The position numbers and the translations under genes were made by a program. A stretch of 64,000 nucleotides of DNA from Anadara kagoshimensis (lineage: Eukaryota; Mollusca; Bivalvia; Arcoida; Arcidae). Numbering within the stretch: position 1 is the stretch's first letter; each line of letters starts with the position of its first letter. Below, in pieces: positions 11,100 to 21,035 of the stretch. Location: the NCBI GenBank assembly GCA_021292105.1, contig CM037865.1, positions 24,283,928-24,347,927 of the forward strand, in the 5' to 3' direction. The notes below the pieces were generated by a model. It saw only the letters and a program-made list of their open reading frames with translations. It did no database searches and was not told where the DNA came from.

Positions 11100-11839
11100 T
11101 CTATATCATTGCAGAATGTTTACATTACAAATGCATTGCCTTATATGAATCTCTTTGGAACCATTGCGTTAATTTTTCGATGACAGCAGTGTGTCGCGCG
11201 CTCTGTGTAAAGCGATACGTCAGTTAATATCTTCAGCCAATCCGCTTTCGATGTACAGCGGAGGAATACATACCACCAAGGGACTACTTATTCATTCATA
11301 ATTTCCTGCGGGTTCATTCATAAATCTATCCGGCGACCGTGCAGGGACGCTTTTACGAGCGGTAACAAACGTAGAAATTTGTCATACTGCACCAATTTTA
11401 AATATGATTTGAAAATAAAAAAGAATAATAAAAACCAATATTTGTTGTCTTTTTATATCAAAATAATTTTTTAATGATTAATGTCCATTTCCCATGGCCT
11501 ATAAAGATACGAAGTGAAAAAAATTAGTGAGTCCGAGGACACCACATTTAAATTATGAACAACTGTTTGTTATTCGACTAAATAATTATATTCATGGTAA
11601 TATCTTACCAAACAGATTATTGTTTAGTGAAAAAAGGAGAAATCGAATTTAATTTTCAAATGTGTTTTACGGAACTATATTTTACGATCGCCAAGCAACG
11701 AGACAAATCAACATGGCTGTTCTCTTTATATGGTTCTACAATAAGAGTTATCTCGCTTTAAGTGTTCCAACCACATTATTACACCGACTTTCGGAAAATT
11801 AATAATACCTTTTTGTGGGTAAAAATAATGTAAACATAA
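11100..11839. other. Non-repetitive sequence with promoter-like words, no gene
   Basis: The stretch contains GTCGCGCGCTC, ATACGTCAG and a CCAAT box (AGCCAATCCG near 11,236), then AT-rich sequence. No reading frame, splice signal or repeat could be assigned. A role as promoter for an unseen transcript is possible but not shown. Confidence 0.3.
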
Positions 11840-11990
11840 GGATTGAATGTTACTTTGAATGCTGTCATCGAGGTATGACTGCATCAGCTCACGTTCAAAG
11901 TTAACATGAATCGCTTCGCGATTCACTTACTTTGAACGTGAGCTGATGCAGTCATACCTCGATGACAGCATTCAAAGTGACATTCAATCC
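11840..11990. repeat. Long near-perfect hairpin (about 73 bp arms, 3 nt loop)
   Basis: The left arm at 11,840-11,914 and the right arm at 11,918-11,990 are reverse complements with only a few mismatches, around the loop GAATCGC-TTC-GCGATTC. The shared segment is open in one frame on both arms (FERELMQSYLDDSIQS). The right arm continues into unique sequence to about 12,060, so it may be an inverted copy of a coding or UTR segment. A transcript would fold into a long double-stranded RNA. Confidence 0.85.
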
Positions 11991-12102
11991 TTAACTGAAT
12001 CTGGACTTCCAAGACATGGGATTCTTCGCGCCAAAACCATATGCAGCAAAGAGATACTCGAAACCTGCTCTTTACGCAATTAGAAGTGACGAAAGCCAAC
12101 TC

Positions 12103-12212
12103 CTAACGCCACTGGTACAGGTTTCTCCCGTTAGCTACTGTTGTTTCCAAAATCTGCTTTACTGGAACATTACGAATTCTGGCCACGGCTTTGGCAACGG
12201 TGAAGAACTGCC
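12103..12212 (-). CDS. TatD-type hydrolase terminal exon (partial gene or pseudogene)
   Basis: On the minus strand an acceptor-like CATCTCCAG precedes an open stretch of 36 codons ending at TAG (12,103-12,105). It reads FFTVAKAVARIRNVPVKQ then ILETTVANGRNLYQW. This matches the C-terminal helices of TatD family metal-dependent nucleases (pattern V-A-x-x-V-A-x-I-R-x-V-x-V-x-x-h-x-x-x-T-x-x-N-x-x-x-L-Y). The metal-binding residues lie in earlier exons, which I cannot find here. The next upstream (higher-coordinate) sequence is occupied by a LINE, which may sit in an intron or have disrupted the gene. Family assignment is by recognition of pattern only. Confidence 0.5.
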
Positions 12213-12250
12213 CTGGAGATGAGCAACGTTAGTTTCGCGAGAATAATGAA

Positions 12251-12745
12251 TTAAGTTATTATAGTCAAATTTCGCGTATTAAGGCAGTCAATTAAATAGT
12301 TTGACACAAGTCTTGTGTTTGTCGTAAGAATAGTTCCAAGAATATCATATGAGATTGGATTACTGTTGACCATGGTATCCTGTAGTGTTGCCAAAAATGG
12401 TGTCCTAATGTCTGTGTATAATTCACAATGTAAAGTAAAGTGTTTTTCTTCTTCCACTGACCCAGATTTACAATAACGGCATATTCGTCTATCAAGCGGT
12501 ATTTGTCTGTAACGCCCTTTTTCTACTTCAATGGGGAGAGTTCCACTTCGCAAGCGCGCGATGGCCGACTTTTGTTTTCTGGTGAGTGGCTGTTTCACGT
12601 ATTGTTCGTCGATATATTCAAATTTTACATTTTTGTACACCCGTAATTTCGACATGTTTTCAACATCCTGTTTCCATTTACTAATGTACTTGTCCTTTAA
12701 TGTTGAGTCAATTCTGTGTAGTATTTCACGTTTTTGTCCTCCCAT
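12251..12745 (-). pseudogene. LINE C-terminal region with zinc knuckle
   Basis: This is 164 codons. PLTRKQKSAIARLRSGTLP precedes RRICRYCKSGSVEEEKHFTL and HC, a C-x2-C ... H ... C knuckle typical of CR1/Jockey LINE C-termini in molluscs and amphioxus. It follows the YADD piece directly and ends about 40 bp from the TatD-like exon. Confidence 0.8.
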
Positions 12746-13599
12746 TAAGTTGTTTCTGTTGAGTATTTCTGATAATCCACATTGGTCGAGAATAGATTTG
12801 ACATTGTTGGTCCATGTATTTTATATTTAATCGATAATCCGTTGTCCCAAAGTAAAACCTTCCGGCTAATTCTATGTTCCGGCATAGATGATATCCGACA
12901 CCAGAGATCAATTATATTTCGGTGGAATAAAATTTTAACTGGGTACCAACCCATATCCCCCATGATAGCGGGTATTGGGGCGCATTTTCCGACTCCGAGA
13001 AACGTTCGAATTGCTCTATATTGTATTCTTTCCATACAGTCGTACGTTTTATACCCCCAAACTCCTGAAGCATATTGCATAATAGGACTTACAGTCATTT
13101 CAAAAATTTTAGTGAAAGTATCATAATCCATCCCGTCCAGAGTGAAGTACTTTGATATCAGAGATCCTAGAGCTCTACTGCTAGCTTTTTTAAGTTCATC
13201 GACACCAACACTGTAGTCGGCAGTTTCCGAGATCGTATATCCGAGGTAACAGTATTTACTGACATACTCTAATTGTTCACTACCCACGAAAAGATCTGAT
13301 TCCGACTGGGGTGTGGATGCCTTCCTTACGTGCATTACTTTTGATTTATCTGTATTTATGGATAATTTCCAGTGTTCGGTCCAGCTATGTAAAGCGTCAA
13401 GCTGACCTTGTAGACCATCTAGTGTGTCGGAAATTAAGACTAAATCGTCTGCATATAGCAATGCACTTATAAGTTCGTTTCCAACAGATACTCCCGATTC
13501 CACAGAATTGATTTCAGATATAAGATCATTAATATAAAGAGCAAAGAGCGTAGGCGCTAGATTATCACCCTGTCTGACGCCAGATTCAACGGAAACCAA
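12745..13599 (-). pseudogene. LINE reverse transcriptase, C-terminal half (YADD)
   Basis: This is 284 codons. GVRQGDNLAPTLFALYINDL (motif B region) lies at residues 7-26. YADDLVLIS (motif C, catalytic) is at 49-57. Thumb sequence follows, including KCAPIPAIMGDMGWYPV. The piece ends in STETT followed by TAATG, where the stop overlaps the ATG of the next frame. This looks like decay rather than designed coupling, because the three pieces align as one LINE protein. Confidence 0.85.
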
Positions 13600-14375
13600 T
13601 CTGTTAAGTTGTTGTTAATGCGTACCGCACATTTAAGATTGCTATACATCGATTTTATCACCCGATATATATTTCCTGTTATGCCCGCACACAGAAGCTT
13701 ATTAAACAAAAGATCGTGGTTGACGGAGTCGAATGCCTTGTTAAAATCTACAAAACATACAAAGGTGTCTTTTTTCATCGTTTTTCTATTTTTAAGAATC
13801 GTAGATAGGCCAAAGATGTGGTCTAAACATGATCTTTGTCGACGGAATCCATTTTGTTCCTCGCAGAGAATGTCATTATCTTCCAAATGTCTTAATACTC
13901 TAGCGTTGATGATGCTACTAAATATTTTCGCTACTGTCGACATTAACGTAATACAATGGTATCCCAGTGGATCGCGATAGTCCTTTCCTTTTTTCAAAAT
14001 CGGATGTATAATACTGCTGCACCAAACTTCTGGTATTACATTATATGTTAAACACACATTAAACAGTTCACATAATACTGTAACTAGACTTTCTTGTTTA
14101 AGAATTTCATTTGGAATATTATCAGAGCCAGTAGCTTTACCGTTTTTTAACTTTCTCAATGCGTTTTTTATTTCGTCAATTGTGATTTTGTTGTTCAGAT
14201 TTGTTGTAGGATCAAGATCGTTCTCCTCCCATTGTGCGTTGATTTGTTTGATAAATTGTACAAATTCATCACTGTCGTTATTTGCTTCCTTAGAGAATAA
14301 ACGCGAGTAGTCTTCTTTCCATTTTGACAATATTACACCACTATCATTAGAAATACTACCATCATCTAGCAACAC
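13557..14375 (-). pseudogene. LINE reverse transcriptase, N-terminal half
   Basis: This is 272 codons. Residues 60-90 hold ITIDEIKNALRKLKNGKATG, the KxGKAxGxDxIPxE signature. A PLGYHCITLMSTVAKIF segment follows (the RPI-L motif region, with Y-H replacing the usual R-P). Then comes EEQNGFRRQRSCLDH. Motif A is VDFNKAFD at about residues 209-216, giving one catalytic Asp pair. The frame ends in SDRVII and is continued in another frame by the next piece, so a one-base frameshift separates them. Confidence 0.85.
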
Positions 14376-14467
14376 ACTATCGATTACACGATTTTGTTTC
14401 CCTGGACCGATTTATATATCCATTAGTTTATTACTTCATGTTGATTTATATATTGTAACATATTATA

Positions 14468-14590
14468 TTGAAGGAGACTGGTTTATATAAGAGTTCTACT
14501 CTTGTTCCGGAATCCTCATTGTATCTATTTGTAATTATGTATCATGTATTTCATCAAAAAAAAATATTGTTTAAACTAAGTACAGTCAAA
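14468..14590 (+). mobile_element. LINE 3' UTR fragment matching 25,445-25,562
   Basis: GGAGACTGGTTTATATAAGA and GTTCTACTCTTGTTCC match the 25.45 kb segment closely, and both end in AAATATTGTTTA. It is on the opposite strand to the adjacent 12.3-14.4 kb LINE, so it belongs to a separate insertion. The following TACAGTCAAACCTATCTATA-AAGACCACC belongs to the repeat described at 32.7 kb. Confidence 0.55.
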
Positions 14591-14697
14591 CCTATCTATA
14601 AAGACCACCCAAAGGGAGCATGTGCAAGTGGCGTTTATGGGCAGATGGCCCTTAAATACAAGTTCAAATAACATAAGCAGTGTTCATTCTAGAAAGA

Positions 14698-15099
14698 TTG
14701 GTTGGTTGGTTGAATGTTGCTTAACGTCGCATCAGCAATTTTTCAGCTATTCGCGACGAGACCTATTTAATTAATCTATATGGATTAATCTATGATCAAT
14801 TTTGTGTATGCATGTGAAATGCGAGTGTGTTGTATGGTCTGCCTTGTACTAGCGCGCACTCAGGGCGACTTTAACGTGCTAGCTCACAGAGTCAGTACGC
14901 CGCAGACAAGCATACCACTCCCCCAGTCCATTATACTGATACCAGGTTAATCAGTAAAGGCCAAGGGCAAGGAAACTTGATTCACTTTTACAAGGAAAAT
15001 TCACTTTCCCACATGTGGTCCGAGCGGGACTCGAACTCACAGCGGTGAGAGACCCTGGATTTGAAGACTGACGTCTTATCTATTAGACCAACGCGGCCT
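14698..15099 (-). mobile_element. tRNA-derived SINE with 13 bp target duplications
   Basis: On the minus strand the head reads GGCCGCGTTGGTCTAATAGA ... (A box) and GTGAGTTCGAGTCCCGCTCG (B box), resembling tRNA-Arg/Val heads. The 3' end is (CCAA)n-like (ttggttggttgg on the plus strand). CATTCTAGAAAGA flanks it exactly at 14,685-14,697 and 15,100-15,112. The body is 402 bp. Confidence 0.88.
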
Positions 15100-15360
15100 C
15101 ATTCTAGAAAGAGTCATGGGTCATTGATCCTATATTTTGTCAAATGTGCTATTGTTAACCCCTAAGTAGGGCATATTTAACATTGTGTGAATGCAATAAT
15201 ATTGATGTCGTGGGTGATATTTTAGAGGAAGGTGTTTGAAAATGGTTCCTTCTGAAAACTACCAGATTGAACAATACAGAACGAGATGGAATTTTCTGAC
15301 CTTTAAAAACAGGTAGTCCTTACATAGAGGTGTTTAAGACAGGTTCGATTGTAATTAATA
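15100..15360. other. Flank of SINE and putative intron 1 sequence
   Basis: This contains the right target duplication of the SINE and then unique sequence up to the splice donor of the exon at 15,361-15,505. If that exon is real, this is the start of its first coding intron on the minus strand. Confidence 0.3.
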
Positions 15361-15366
15361 ACTTAC

Positions 15367-15505
15367 CCTTGGAATGTGCTCCAACTTTTGACGCTGGTAA
15401 CAGTATATTGGCGTACCACAGGGCACCGAAAATAAGAGCAAAGATCCACCAGAATCCTACAAGTTTTCTAGCGAATAAAACTACTGTTCTTCTCGATGTC
15501 ACCAT
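15367..15505 (-). CDS. First coding exon of a type II (signal-anchor) membrane protein, partial
   Basis: An ATG at 15,505 opens 46 codons and one extra base, ending at a consensus donor (AAGG then GTAAGT, 15,366-15,361), so the intron is phase 1. The peptide starts MVTSRRTVVLFARKLV. It has a hydrophobic segment GFWWIFALIFGALWYANILL (about residues 17-36) after an Arg/Lys-rich N-terminus, the arrangement of a type II signal anchor or uncleaved signal peptide. Downstream exons should lie at lower coordinates, and I cannot identify them. Such N-termini occur in Golgi glycosyl- or sulfotransferases, among many others, so no function is assigned. The quality of the donor and the AAAC-ATGG start context support a real gene. 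Confidence 0.5.
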
Positions 15506-15720
15506 GTTTAGAAATTACCTAAGATTTAAAATCAAACAAAATTTAAAAATAAATATTCAAAAACTCTATTGTGACACTATAAATTATTTAACTTTTGAAG
15601 ATCGATTTAAAGTACTCTGAATACTAAAGTAATAATTTATGATGTTAGGTTAATTCATTTACTTGGAAATCAAGAACACGCCACGCGAGAATAAACTTGA
15701 GTAATGAATGGCGTTATACG

Positions 15721-15778
15721 TGTCATATACCATTTTTTTAATTTAATCATAAAATACATTTAAAAATGGTATATGACA
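15721..15778. mobile_element. ~58 bp palindromic mini-element (TGTCATATACC type)
   Basis: It starts TGTCATATACCATTTTTTTA and ends TAAAAATGGTATATGACA. Arms are complementary over about 20 bp around an AT-rich centre containing AATCATAAAATACA. The flanks here do not show a clear 4 bp duplication. It belongs to the family at 40,355, 49,240, 50,640, 52,457, 55,334 and 58,437. Confidence 0.75.
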
Positions 15779-15949
15779 CTATTGTCTGAAATTTGACTGA
15801 AATGTTCTGTTTCTTTCTGAAATTTTCATGAATTTTGGATGTTTTTACATTTTCAAGATGAATTAAGAATTTACAGAAAAATTGAAAACTTTGAATCTTT
15901 GAATTGCATCACTCTGATTATCATTTTTTTCTCCATATATAGATTGCAA

Positions 15950-16230
15950 ACAATGTTTAGGGGATAAATAGGAACCATCCTGTCCGTCTATCTGCCTGTC
16001 TGTTCATCCTATTTTCGTGTTCGCTTTATATCTTCAATATCTATGGATGGATTGTGATCAAACTTGGCACAATTTTAAACCAACAAGAGGCAAGGTGTTG
16101 CATACCAACTTCAAGGGTCAAGATTACAAGATCAAATCTAAAAAACAAAAACTCGGCAATATTGGGGAGGGGAGTTTTGTCACTCAAGAGATTGCCCCAA
16201 TTATGTTTAACGTCTAAAGGTTTCCCGGCT
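15950..16230 (+). repeat. Dispersed repeat with CTGTCTGTC-type head
   Basis: CCGTCTATCTGCCTGTCTG, GGATGGATTGTGATCAAACT-TGGCAC, and GGCAAGGTGTTGCATACCAA-CTTCAAGGTCAAG-like words are, from memory, characteristic of a very common repeat in bivalve genomes. There is no copy elsewhere in this window, so boundaries are uncertain. Confidence 0.4.
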
Positions 16231-16394
16231 AGTCTAAAGTGGTTTAAGGATCAAAAGAATTTTCTAATAAACTTTGTTCGGATTCTAGAATGAAAAACCT
16301 AAACACCTCTCAGAACAAACAGATGTCCTTTTTAATATTAAAAGCCATTAATTTTGGCGGTGTACCTAATTTTAGCGATTTTCCAGATGATACA

Positions 16395-16520
16395 CTAGTG
16401 GGCAGACATGGCTGTGTGGTGCTGTCACTGGCTTTCGATTTCAAGGGTTGTGGGTTCGAAACCTCACTCGGACATAAGCAATTTTCTGAGATGCTTTTTC
16501 AAATTCTGCCTGTATATAAT
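16395..16520 (+). mobile_element. tRNA-like SINE fragment
   Basis: It has an A-box-like GGCTGTGTGGTGCTGTCACT and a clear B box GGTTGTGGGTTCGAAACC. The segment between them could form an anticodon arm, but pairing is imperfect. It is probably a SINE head and not a working tRNA. Confidence 0.45.
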
Positions 16521-16686
16521 CGAGAGCTGTAAAAGCTCGCGCATTACTAGAGTGGTATTTTGGATAACAGAGGTCCTGTGTCTCAGTTCACGCTAAAGCC
16601 ACCTCTGTATGGTTCGAAAAAGAGTAGGCCCCTTATGTGGACAAGAAGCGATTGGGACAGACCGAGCTACATTTAAGCAATTTGTA

Positions 16687-16896
16687 TAGGCAAACAACAT
16701 TGACCTGTCCGTTTGACCTTTTATGGGTAATATTCATACAATACATGGGTAGTGTTAAGGTCCACAGTGCACAACTTTACCCTAGTGAGTATATATCATG
16801 ATGTATACAAAATAAACACCCTTGTTCCATATACACGTGGTCCTTAAAAAAAATTTAAATGAAAAGTAAAGCGGACAGGTCAAATTTGTTTGCCTA
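16687..16896. mobile_element. 210 bp MITE with 25 bp TIRs and TA target site
   Basis: The left end TAGGCAAACAACATTGACCT-GTCCG is matched by the right end CGGACAGGTCAAATTTGTTT-GCCTA inverted. TA flanks both sides (16,685-16,686 and 16,897-16,898), as in Tc1/mariner-type MITEs. It has no coding capacity. Confidence 0.82.
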
Positions 16897-17161
16897 TAAT
16901 ATCGTTTTCGATGACGTCAACTGTTAATTGTTACATTGACACATTTTTTCATATTGATTCATTATTTAAGTGTTTAATTATTTAAATGTAAAAAGTTATA
17001 TGAGTTTTGTATTTGTTCTATTGTAAAGTCAATAGATATTTGAGACTTCTTTATACACATAAAATATGGTATTACATATATGTACTTGTTTCGGTCAATC
17101 AGTCCTATTCTTATACAGAGAAGACAGTCTTACGAAGAAATTGGTTTTCTGGATTATATAT

Positions 17162-17361
17162 TGTAGATCACTTTTAAATCTGAGAGATTTGTTTTTGCGA
17201 AAAATCGCGACTCATCCCATTCGCGAATTCAATTACTAGTATCACCTAAAAATTTCCAGCACACAGAAATAAGATTCGAAACGCGAATTCCAATATTCGC
17301 GAATAAGGCGAAACTGGTCTTGACGCGAAATTTTCTACTCGCAAAAAATAAGTGATCTACA
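17162..17361. mobile_element. 200 bp MITE rich in CGCGAA words
   Basis: The ends TGTAGATCACTT and AAGTGATCTACA are perfect 12 bp inverted repeats. Further inside, TTTGCGAAAAATCGCGA and CGCGAAATTTTCTACTCGC are partly complementary. The target duplication is unclear. Confidence 0.65.
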
Positions 17362-18200
17362 GTAATCAATTGAATCTTACATGGTTATTTATGTAATATT
17401 GAATTTTGTCAAACAAACTCGTTATTACTGAATGTAAATTCAATTCTGTGTTCTATCTTTGTTTAAGCTAATAAACTGAAGTTTTCTGTAAATATGAGAT
17501 CAAGACCTGGATATACATTTTGTTTACTTTGATTAAGATTTCTTTCAGGGTTTTACGCCTCAGTCAAAATATTTTTTTGAGCGAAGCGACAAGAAACTGC
17601 GTACCATTGTCACCGGCGATTTTTTAAATAAAAAAATCTGAACGAAATGTATGTACTTTGTGTGCATCCATATCGGAATTCTTCAGTAGTTTGTTCAGAA
17701 AATAATAATAATAACACATTGTAAAAAAACCCTGCAAAAAGAGGCAAAGTTGAAAGAACCCTAAATTATGACGTCAGACAATAAATAAGGTACTAAAGTT
17801 ATACGCTTCACTATTTCGATATTTCGACTTACCACCATTTTTCATTAATGATGATAATCTGTATTTTTTCAGAAACTTTGAAATCAAAACTGATGTTACT
17901 GGTTTAAAATCCAAGCTGTTTCGTAATAGTGTGGATTTAAGTTTTCAATTATTATGTTCTATCTTGAGAAGTGATTTACATCTAAGGTCGTGGAACTTAA
18001 ACTTTTGTATGACACAATTTGCTGGCCGGACTTTATCAGGTTTTCACTTTAAGAACCTTATCGTTTATCATCTCGTGTTTGTTAATACAAGTTTATCATA
18101 AAACACAGGACTTTATATACGGGGGAATGAATTGACATTTGTTATATAAGACGCTCCAGTTTCGAACTGATTTTTTTAGCTGTTTCTGTTTAAAACGTTA
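17362..18200. other. Unassigned AT-rich sequence
   Basis: I see no gene, clear repeat or paired ends. A short AATAATAATAA tract is at 17,702. Confidence 0.4.
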
Positions 18201-18204
18201 CGGT

Positions 18205-18545
18205 TGATTGACGTTCCAGTCAAGAATATTTCACTTATATCGAGACGTTACTAGCTATATTTGAAATGCCAGAAAATTTTGACCATAGCAGTGCACTAGG
18301 AGAAATGTGCAGAAAGGTTTTTTTCAACTTGCCATCCCTGCCGTGACACGGGGCATCGATTTTTAGGGGCATCGATTTTTAGGGACTATTTCGAAGGACC
18401 CCGTGACTTTTATTTCTACATGCTGAGTGCTTGACGAAAGAACAATCGCTACCTATTTTCAAGTTTTGGTTAGACCCGGCCAGAGTTAAAGCCCACGACT
18501 TCCAACATACAAAGCGAGCATTCTACCAACTGAGCTACCATGTAC
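18205..18545 (-). mobile_element. tRNA-Thr-like SINE, older copy
   Basis: On the minus strand the head is GGTAGCTCAGTTGGTAGAAT-GCTCGC. It is followed by a drifted B box (GTCGTGGGCTTTAACTCTGG) and the conserved body words CCGGGTCT, TCAAGCACTCAGCAT and GTGTCACGG. The 3' part shares TTTCACTTATATCGAGACG-type sequence with the tails at 48.9 and 55.0 kb. GGGGCATCGATTTTTA is tandemly duplicated at 18,351-18,380. Confidence 0.65.
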
Positions 18546-18976
18546 GTAGTGCATGTGATTTTTAGCCAAAACGGCGTTAAGGCGAAGATAATGGTAACTT
18601 GGAAAAAATGGGAAAAACACTGTAGTTAAATCAAATATTGTTAACATTTAAAAAGCAAGCAAAATGCTTTTTATTATATCCATATAAAATTTGACAATGG
18701 ACTTCCCAATTCTCAAGAATTACTGAAAATCCGAAATTAGAAAAAAAACCATCCTATGATACTCTTAACTACTTGTACTTAAATATCGGATTTCAGTAAT
18801 TTTTAAATACAGTATATTACAGCAACAGTGAGAAATATTAAAAAAGGCATTAATATAATTATTAACAATACTATATAATGCTTATATTTCGCTGTAGTTT
18901 ATTTTCGTTATATTCGCTGTCCGGAGTATTCCGCTAAGATTTTCCTTAACTTAGATTTAGCTAATTTTGGTAATCT

Positions 18977-19344
18977 CAGGGGCGTAGCCAGGCGTACGTT
19001 TGTACGCAAAAACGTCCACATCGTTTCGTTTACAAATATATTTCCTCTCCTCCGTTTAACCTCATCACTACGTACATTAATTGAACTCCCATTTTAATTT
19101 GATTTCTCAATTATTGAGTAGTGCTTATGCCATACAACATCAGATCCCCTTGTACATCGTCTTCAGGTTTAAGAATGAACCAGTCCTCAAAAGAACGACA
19201 AAAACTACCACAGCATAGCATAAAATTATAAGAAAAATTCTGATAAATAGCGCCCTGGAGGGCCGAAAATTCGCATCAGGGCGGCCCCCAAACCCCCTGC
19301 CCTCTTTAGGCGTCCACATCATAAACACCCCAGCTACGCCCCTG
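18977..19344. mobile_element. 368 bp hAT-like MITE with 5 bp duplications
   Basis: The ends CAGGGGCGTAGCCAGG and a CCAGCTACGCCCCTG inverted counterpart are flanked exactly by AATCT (18,972-18,976 and 19,345-19,349). The CAGNGGCGTAGC terminus is common in hAT-like elements, but a 5 bp duplication is unusual (8 bp is standard). It shares terminus and duplication length with the 30.1-31.6 kb element. Confidence 0.78.
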
Positions 19345-19594
19345 AATCTCTTAATTATCCCATCTTAACCTTACCCAGCCCTGTACTATACCCACGACAT
19401 TAAAAAAATACCTCATCATACTGCTCCCCGGTGTCTGATGATCATCATACTTATATTCCCCTTATGTTCCTGCAGGTTACATATTCTCACCTTATGTTGC
19501 TGCAGGTTATCCCATCTTCACAACAGTAGTGTGTACATTGACAACATTAATTGACACCAATCGATCAAGTTACATGTAGATATTCTAAACCATT

Positions 19595-20039
19595 ACAGAC
19601 CTGTCGAAAGTTTAACACCGAGCTAACGTAAAAGAATAGAAACACGGCTGCTGATTGGTTGAAATATGGATAACTTGAGACAAAAAAACTCGATATCAGC
19701 TTTCAAAAATGTGTCCCGCCATAGCTAAGGAGGATCAAAGACAAGCTGCTGTTTCATCACAATTCGATACAGCCTAATGTTAAACATGTTAAAACCACTG
19801 CGGTAGCTCAGTTGGTAGAGTACTCGCTCCGTATGTGGGAGGTTGTGGGTTCAAACCCCGGCCGGGTCTGACCAAAGACTTGAAAGTGGGTAGTGACTGT
19901 TCTTTCGCCAAGCACTCGGCATCATGAATGCAGTTCTTTCGACGGGAACTTAAAATAAACGAGGTCACCTGTGTCACGGTGGGCTTGACACGCTAAAGAA
20001 TCCAACTCAATTAAACATGTTAAACTTTCGACAGGTCTG
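19595..20039. mobile_element. TA-flanked MITE, CAGACCTGTCGAAAG family, copy 1 (hosts a SINE)
   Basis: The ends CAGACCTGTCGAAAGTTTAA and TTAAACTTTCGACAGGTCTG are inverted repeats flanked by TA. Without the SINE at 19,794-20,010 and its duplicated target, the element would be about 214 bp. Confidence 0.85.
19794..20010 (+). mobile_element. tRNA-Thr-like SINE nested in MITE, 14 bp duplications
   Basis: The head CACTGCGGTAGCTCAGTTGG and B box GGTTGTGGGTTCAAACCCCG are well kept. The anticodon loop region TCCGTAT is compatible with a Thr (CGT) tRNA ancestor. TTAAACATGTTAAA is repeated exactly at 19,780-19,793 and 20,011-20,024. The body contains CCGGGTCTGACC, AAGCACTCGGCAT and GTGTCACGG. Confidence 0.88.
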
Positions 20040-20183
20040 TACTATTATATATATGTAATATTGTTTGATCGATTAGTTCTATTGTTCTGCGAACTTGTTA
20101 ATATTTACTAGAGAAATTAATAGATAATAAGGCAATTATTACTAGTAAAATTTAACATTTCAACTTTATTGATCTGTGGTGTT

Positions 20184-20184
<1 letters not shown>

Positions 20185-20239
<55 letters not shown>
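20185..20239. repeat. (CA)n microsatellite
   Basis: About 27 CA units. Confidence 0.97.
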
Positions 20240-20240
<1 letters not shown>

Positions 20241-20241
20241 G

Positions 20242-21035
20242 CAAATCTTGAAAATTCTGCACATTTAAGACAATTATTGCTGGAACATATATTAAACTAT
20301 ATAGTCTGGGAATTGAAACATGTCTCACTGCTCATAATACAAATAATGCTGATCAAGTGCGACAATAATTGTCCGAGATGTGGTACATGTCTCATAAATC
20401 TTGGAATTTTGTTCATAAGATAATTATTACTGGTACAGATTTAACAATATTTGCCTGCGATGTGACGTATGTTTTGTAAATCTTGAAATTGTACTTATAC
20501 GTGGTAAAGTTGCAAAAGTCAGGGAAATGAAACACGTCTCTTGAAATTTGGAAGCCTTGTAGGTCCTAAAATTCTGTTCACAAGACATTCATTTTTGTTC
20601 TGTGTCAAGGAAGTCACACTTGTCTTGCATATTTTAAAATTTTGCTCATAAGACAATTGTTGCAGGAAAGCAATATTTGTTTGGGAATCTCACAAGTTCT
20701 GCTTATAAAGCAATCATTGGTGGTTAAGTTTTAGTAGTATTTGTCTGGAATGTGACGTCAAGCCTCGCAAATTTTGAAATTCTACTCATAAAACAATTGT
20801 CCAACATTATTTTCTATGATATTACTTGTGTCTTGCAAATCGTGAAATGCGGCACATATGATAATAACTGTTGGTAAAGATCCAACAATATTTGTAAGAA
20901 ATGTAACGTACATTTAACTACTACTGGCAAAGATGCAACAATGTTTGTCAAGAAAGTGAAACATGTCTCAGAAAATCTTGAAAAACTACCCAGTAGACGA
21001 TTATTGCTGGTAAAGATATAACAATATCATATTGA
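20242..21035. repeat. Decayed tandem array, ~80 bp unit
   Basis: The words CAAATCTTGAAATT, CTCATAAGACAATTATTGCT, GGTAAAGAT(T)CAACAATATTTG and ATGTGACGTATGTCTC recur in the same order about nine or ten times. Units are heavily diverged, with variable length. The array abuts the CA tract, which may have grown at its edge. Confidence 0.65.

Larger units (their letters stand above)
12251..14375 (-). mobile_element. CR1/Jockey-type LINE, 5'-truncated, decayed
   Basis: Three adjoining minus-strand frames together cover a reverse transcriptase from just before its fingers to the C-terminal zinc knuckle. The order is intact, with two frame breaks near 13,575 and 12,743. The apurinic-type endonuclease and ORF1 expected upstream are absent, consistent with 5' truncation. 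No clear 3' tail repeat or target-site duplication is visible near 12,250. The neighbour to the left is the TatD-like exon. Confidence 0.85.

Noticed and set aside
12016..12222. 68-codon plus-strand frame
   Set aside because: It is the antisense of the TatD-like exon, which has recognisable family pattern and an acceptor site.
12743..12747. TAATG stop-start overlap as programmed translational coupling in the LINE
   Set aside because: The break lies inside what is a single RT/C-terminal protein in relatives, and another frame break occurs at 13,575, so decay is the simpler reading.
20169..20423. Open frame with His-Thr repeats
   Set aside because: Produced by the CA microsatellite.
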